Assembly: GCF_027580225.2 (NCBI RefSeq)
Contig: NC_073361.2
Span: forward strand, 18,919,001-18,983,000
Reading direction: 5' to 3'
Length of the DNA: 64,000 nt
From: Misgurnus anguillicaudatus
Lineage: Eukaryota; Chordata; Actinopteri; Cypriniformes; Cobitidae
In this document: positions 62,931 to 64,000 of the stretch, in pieces
How positions within the stretch are numbered: the stretch's first letter is position 1
Layout of the letters: every line of letters starts with the position of its first letter
Program-made: the position numbers and the translations under genes
Notes under the pieces: model-generated
What the model saw: the letters and a program-made list of their open reading frames with translations, nothing else
Database searches by the model: none
Told to the model about the DNA's origin: nothing

Positions 62931-63935
62931 TAGGGTTGCAAAGGGGCAAAAAGTTTCTGGAAACTTTCTATAGGAACCTAATCTGGGGAATTTTGGAAAA
63001 TTCCAAATTGGAAACTTAACGGGAATTTACAAGAATTATTTGGCAATTGATGGAATTTTATATAAACTATATCATATACAAGCACAAATAAACATTTGGT
63101 TTGGTCATAACTAGACATGCATGCAAGGTAATACAAATAATACAAAAAAAGATGGAAAAAAGTTAAAAAAATTACCCCAAACTTTTGAACGGTAGTGTAT
63201 ATTGTTACAAGATTTTTTTAATAAATTGTTCTTTTTTTAATAAATCTCTTCTATTTTAACTTTTATTCATCAAAGAATCCTGATACTTGCAATCATCAAG
63301 CCTGGATTTATTTAAAGGTGCAGTGTGTAAATTTTAGCGGCATATAGTGGTAAGGTTGCGAATTGCAACTAACGGCTCAGTCCACTGCTCACCCCTCGCT
63401 TTTGAAACAGACAGAGAAGCTACGGTAGCCGCCACCGGACAAGCATGTCATCGTCGGAGACAACTTTGTAAAAAAATGTCCTTTAAGGGCTTCTGTAGAA
63501 AAATGGCGGCACAAAATGGCGACTTCCATGTAAGGGGATCCTCGGTGTATGTAGATAAAAAGGTCTCGTTCTAAGGTAATAGAAACATAACGGTTCATTA
63601 TAAAAGGTCTTTATACACCCCTGATAATATAGTTTTGTATATTATTTTGCATTTCTGTCAAAAGATCCATCTAAAAATTACACACTGCACCTTTAATCAA
63701 AAATCCTTTAGAAATCATTCTAGTAAGCAGTGTGCATGTGACTAAGGAATGTGCAAAGTAGAAATTCAACTGAAATTGCATGAAATCTTGTTTTAAACAA
63801 AATACTGCTGCAAGATTTTTGTAACTACATTTAAATTCCCTGATATAGGTATTTCTGCATTAATTCCTAAATATTCCCATTCATTCCCATAAAAAGTTTC
63901 CAGCCATGAAAATTCCCCAGAATTTTTCAACCCTA
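62931..63935. mobile_element. hAT element (tagggttgcaaa ends) with a nested MITE
   Basis: Ends tagggttgcaaagggg and ccagaatttttcaaccсta-type sequence are inverted. Flanks cttcagac (62923-62930) and ccgcagac (63936-63943) match 6 of 8. A MITE at 63312-63696 (ends TTAAAGGTGCAGTGTGTAA and inverse) is inserted in it; it is the second copy of that at 11459-11837. The frame 63347-63574 belongs to this MITE. Confidence 0.75.
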
Positions 63936-64000
63936 CCGCAGACATTACTCTGGTGGATATTTTAAGACTTTTGACAGGTCAGTTGTGCGTTTATTGAAAA

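Noticed and set aside
63347..63574. Open frame in a MITE copy, with a related frame at 11.6 kb
   Set aside because: Both copies belong to a short TTAAAGGTGCAG MITE and the frames differ by indels and stops.
1..64000. Autonomous transposase, retrotransposon reverse transcriptase or endogenous virus
   Set aside because: No frame of sufficient length or with recognisable catalytic motifs was seen on either strand; all elements appear non-autonomous.

Overview
The window is vertebrate nuclear DNA, almost certainly from a cypriniform (carp/zebrafish-like) fish. It holds multi-exon genes with GT-AG introns and teleost-type coding sequence. It is very dense in short non-autonomous DNA transposons: hAT-type elements with 8-bp target-site duplications (TSDs), and fold-back MITEs starting TTAAAGG. 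All three recognisable genes lie on the minus strand. Exon boundaries were assigned by hand from splice sites, phase continuity and recall of the human proteins; nothing was searched or aligned by computer.

Layout. About 1086-3373: the 5' five exons of a retinol dehydrogenase 12-like short-chain dehydrogenase; its 3' exon(s) lie beyond the left edge. 6909-22990: a complete TNF-receptor gene, tnfrsf11a (RANK), with signal peptide, cysteine-rich domains, one membrane helix and a long TRAF-binding tail. 28584-62770: relch (KIAA1468, LisH/coiled-coil/HEAT), complete from the LisH exon to the stop codon; the first ~250 codons lie beyond the right edge. relch next to and in the same orientation as tnfrsf11a matches the human 18q21.33 order.

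Most of the rest is transposon-derived: nested hAT elements with exact TSDs (8-10 kb, 11.4-12.2 kb, 20.2-22.1 kb, 23.6-24.9 kb, 26.2-27.0 kb, 28.8-29.2 kb, 59.8-61.6 kb, 62.9-63.9 kb), fold-back MITEs, a ~195-bp satellite at 47-48.4 kb and a ~1.26-kb inverted repeat at 50.0-51.3 kb. No autonomous transposase, tRNA, rRNA or CRISPR was recognised.

Most interesting: (1) two homologous 83-nt exons in relch that must be mutually exclusive; (2) a minor-spliceosome (U12-type) intron in relch with an unusual TT-AG boundary; (3) a candidate tnfrsf11a CRD4 exon whose donor is no longer canonical and whose 3' half has been tandemly amplified with a neighbouring hAT MITE.
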